This document shows, piece by piece, positions 50,450 through 50,506 of a stretch of DNA of 50,506 nt. The notes under the pieces were generated by a model, which had not been told where the DNA came from, did not search any database, and saw only the letters and a program-made list of their open reading frames with translations. The position numbers were made by a program, and so were the translations under genes. Within the stretch, counting starts at the first letter, position 1. The number at the start of each line of letters is the position of its first letter. Source of the stretch: Synergistaceae bacterium (lineage in GTDB: Bacteria > Synergistota > Synergistia > Synergistales > Synergistaceae); assembly GCA_031269245.1 (NCBI GenBank), contig JAISZL010000004.1:1-50506 (forward strand). Reading direction: 5' to 3'.

Positions 50450-50506
50450 CTCTCCAAATACAGAATCAGGCCGGTTATTCTTCTGATTTTCCTCTCACTT
50501 TCCCAC

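Overview
The window looks like a chromosomal segment of a G+C-rich, Gram-negative (diderm) bacterium, most plausibly a member of the Synergistota. That is an inference from gene content and order. It has a complete mraZ-to-ftsZ division and cell-wall cluster with a meso-diaminopimelate-type MurE, an LpxB-like glycosyltransferase, a LapA-type membrane protein, and the rapZ-yvcK-whiA block usual in Gram-positive-like lineages. No rRNA, tRNA or CRISPR array was found. Almost all core genes lie on the minus strand, and many start at GTG or TTG with stop/start overlaps.

Left edge (1-2097): an accessory junction with a partial minus-strand gene, a very A+T-rich gap (about 16% G+C over 601-960 by hand count) and a tyrosine recombinase. 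Next come a metallo-beta-lactamase-fold hydrolase and a divergent ACR3-type arsenite exporter.

4310-14840 (minus): the glycolytic operon gap-pgk-tpiA; upstream of it a tightly packed block moaA-moaC-mog-rapZ-yvcK-whiA-debranching enzyme, which links molybdopterin synthesis, cell-envelope/carbon regulation and glycogen use. A terminator hairpin sits just before moaA, in an attenuator-like position.

15075-34449 (minus): the dcw cluster, in transcription order mraZ, rsmH, ftsL-like, ftsI, murE, murF, mraY, murD, ftsW, murG, murC, murB, ftsQ-like, ftsA, ftsZ, a radical SAM protein and a SPOR-domain protein. The mraZ promoter carries five MraZ-box-like repeats at 10-bp pitch. A 26-bp perfect palindrome separates ftsI from murE.

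34512-38380: an accessory patch. Its most striking element is a plus-strand sugar formyltransferase gene (about 37-40% G+C) with 13 AACC tetranucleotide repeats directly after its only plausible start codon. In this sequence the start codon is out of frame with the body of the gene, and gaining one repeat or losing two would restore it. This is the signature of a phase-variable contingency locus, read here in the OFF state. Beside it are a secreted protein with two MliC-like repeats and a META domain, a DMT-family transporter and a small coiled-coil protein.

38429-50506: a minus-strand operon lapA-recJ-rel-dtd-MBL hydrolase-LpxB-like, then class I fructose-bisphosphate aldolase (plus), a methyl-accepting chemotaxis protein (minus), and a secreted alkaline phosphatase (plus) preceded by an 11-bp-period Pho-box-like array.
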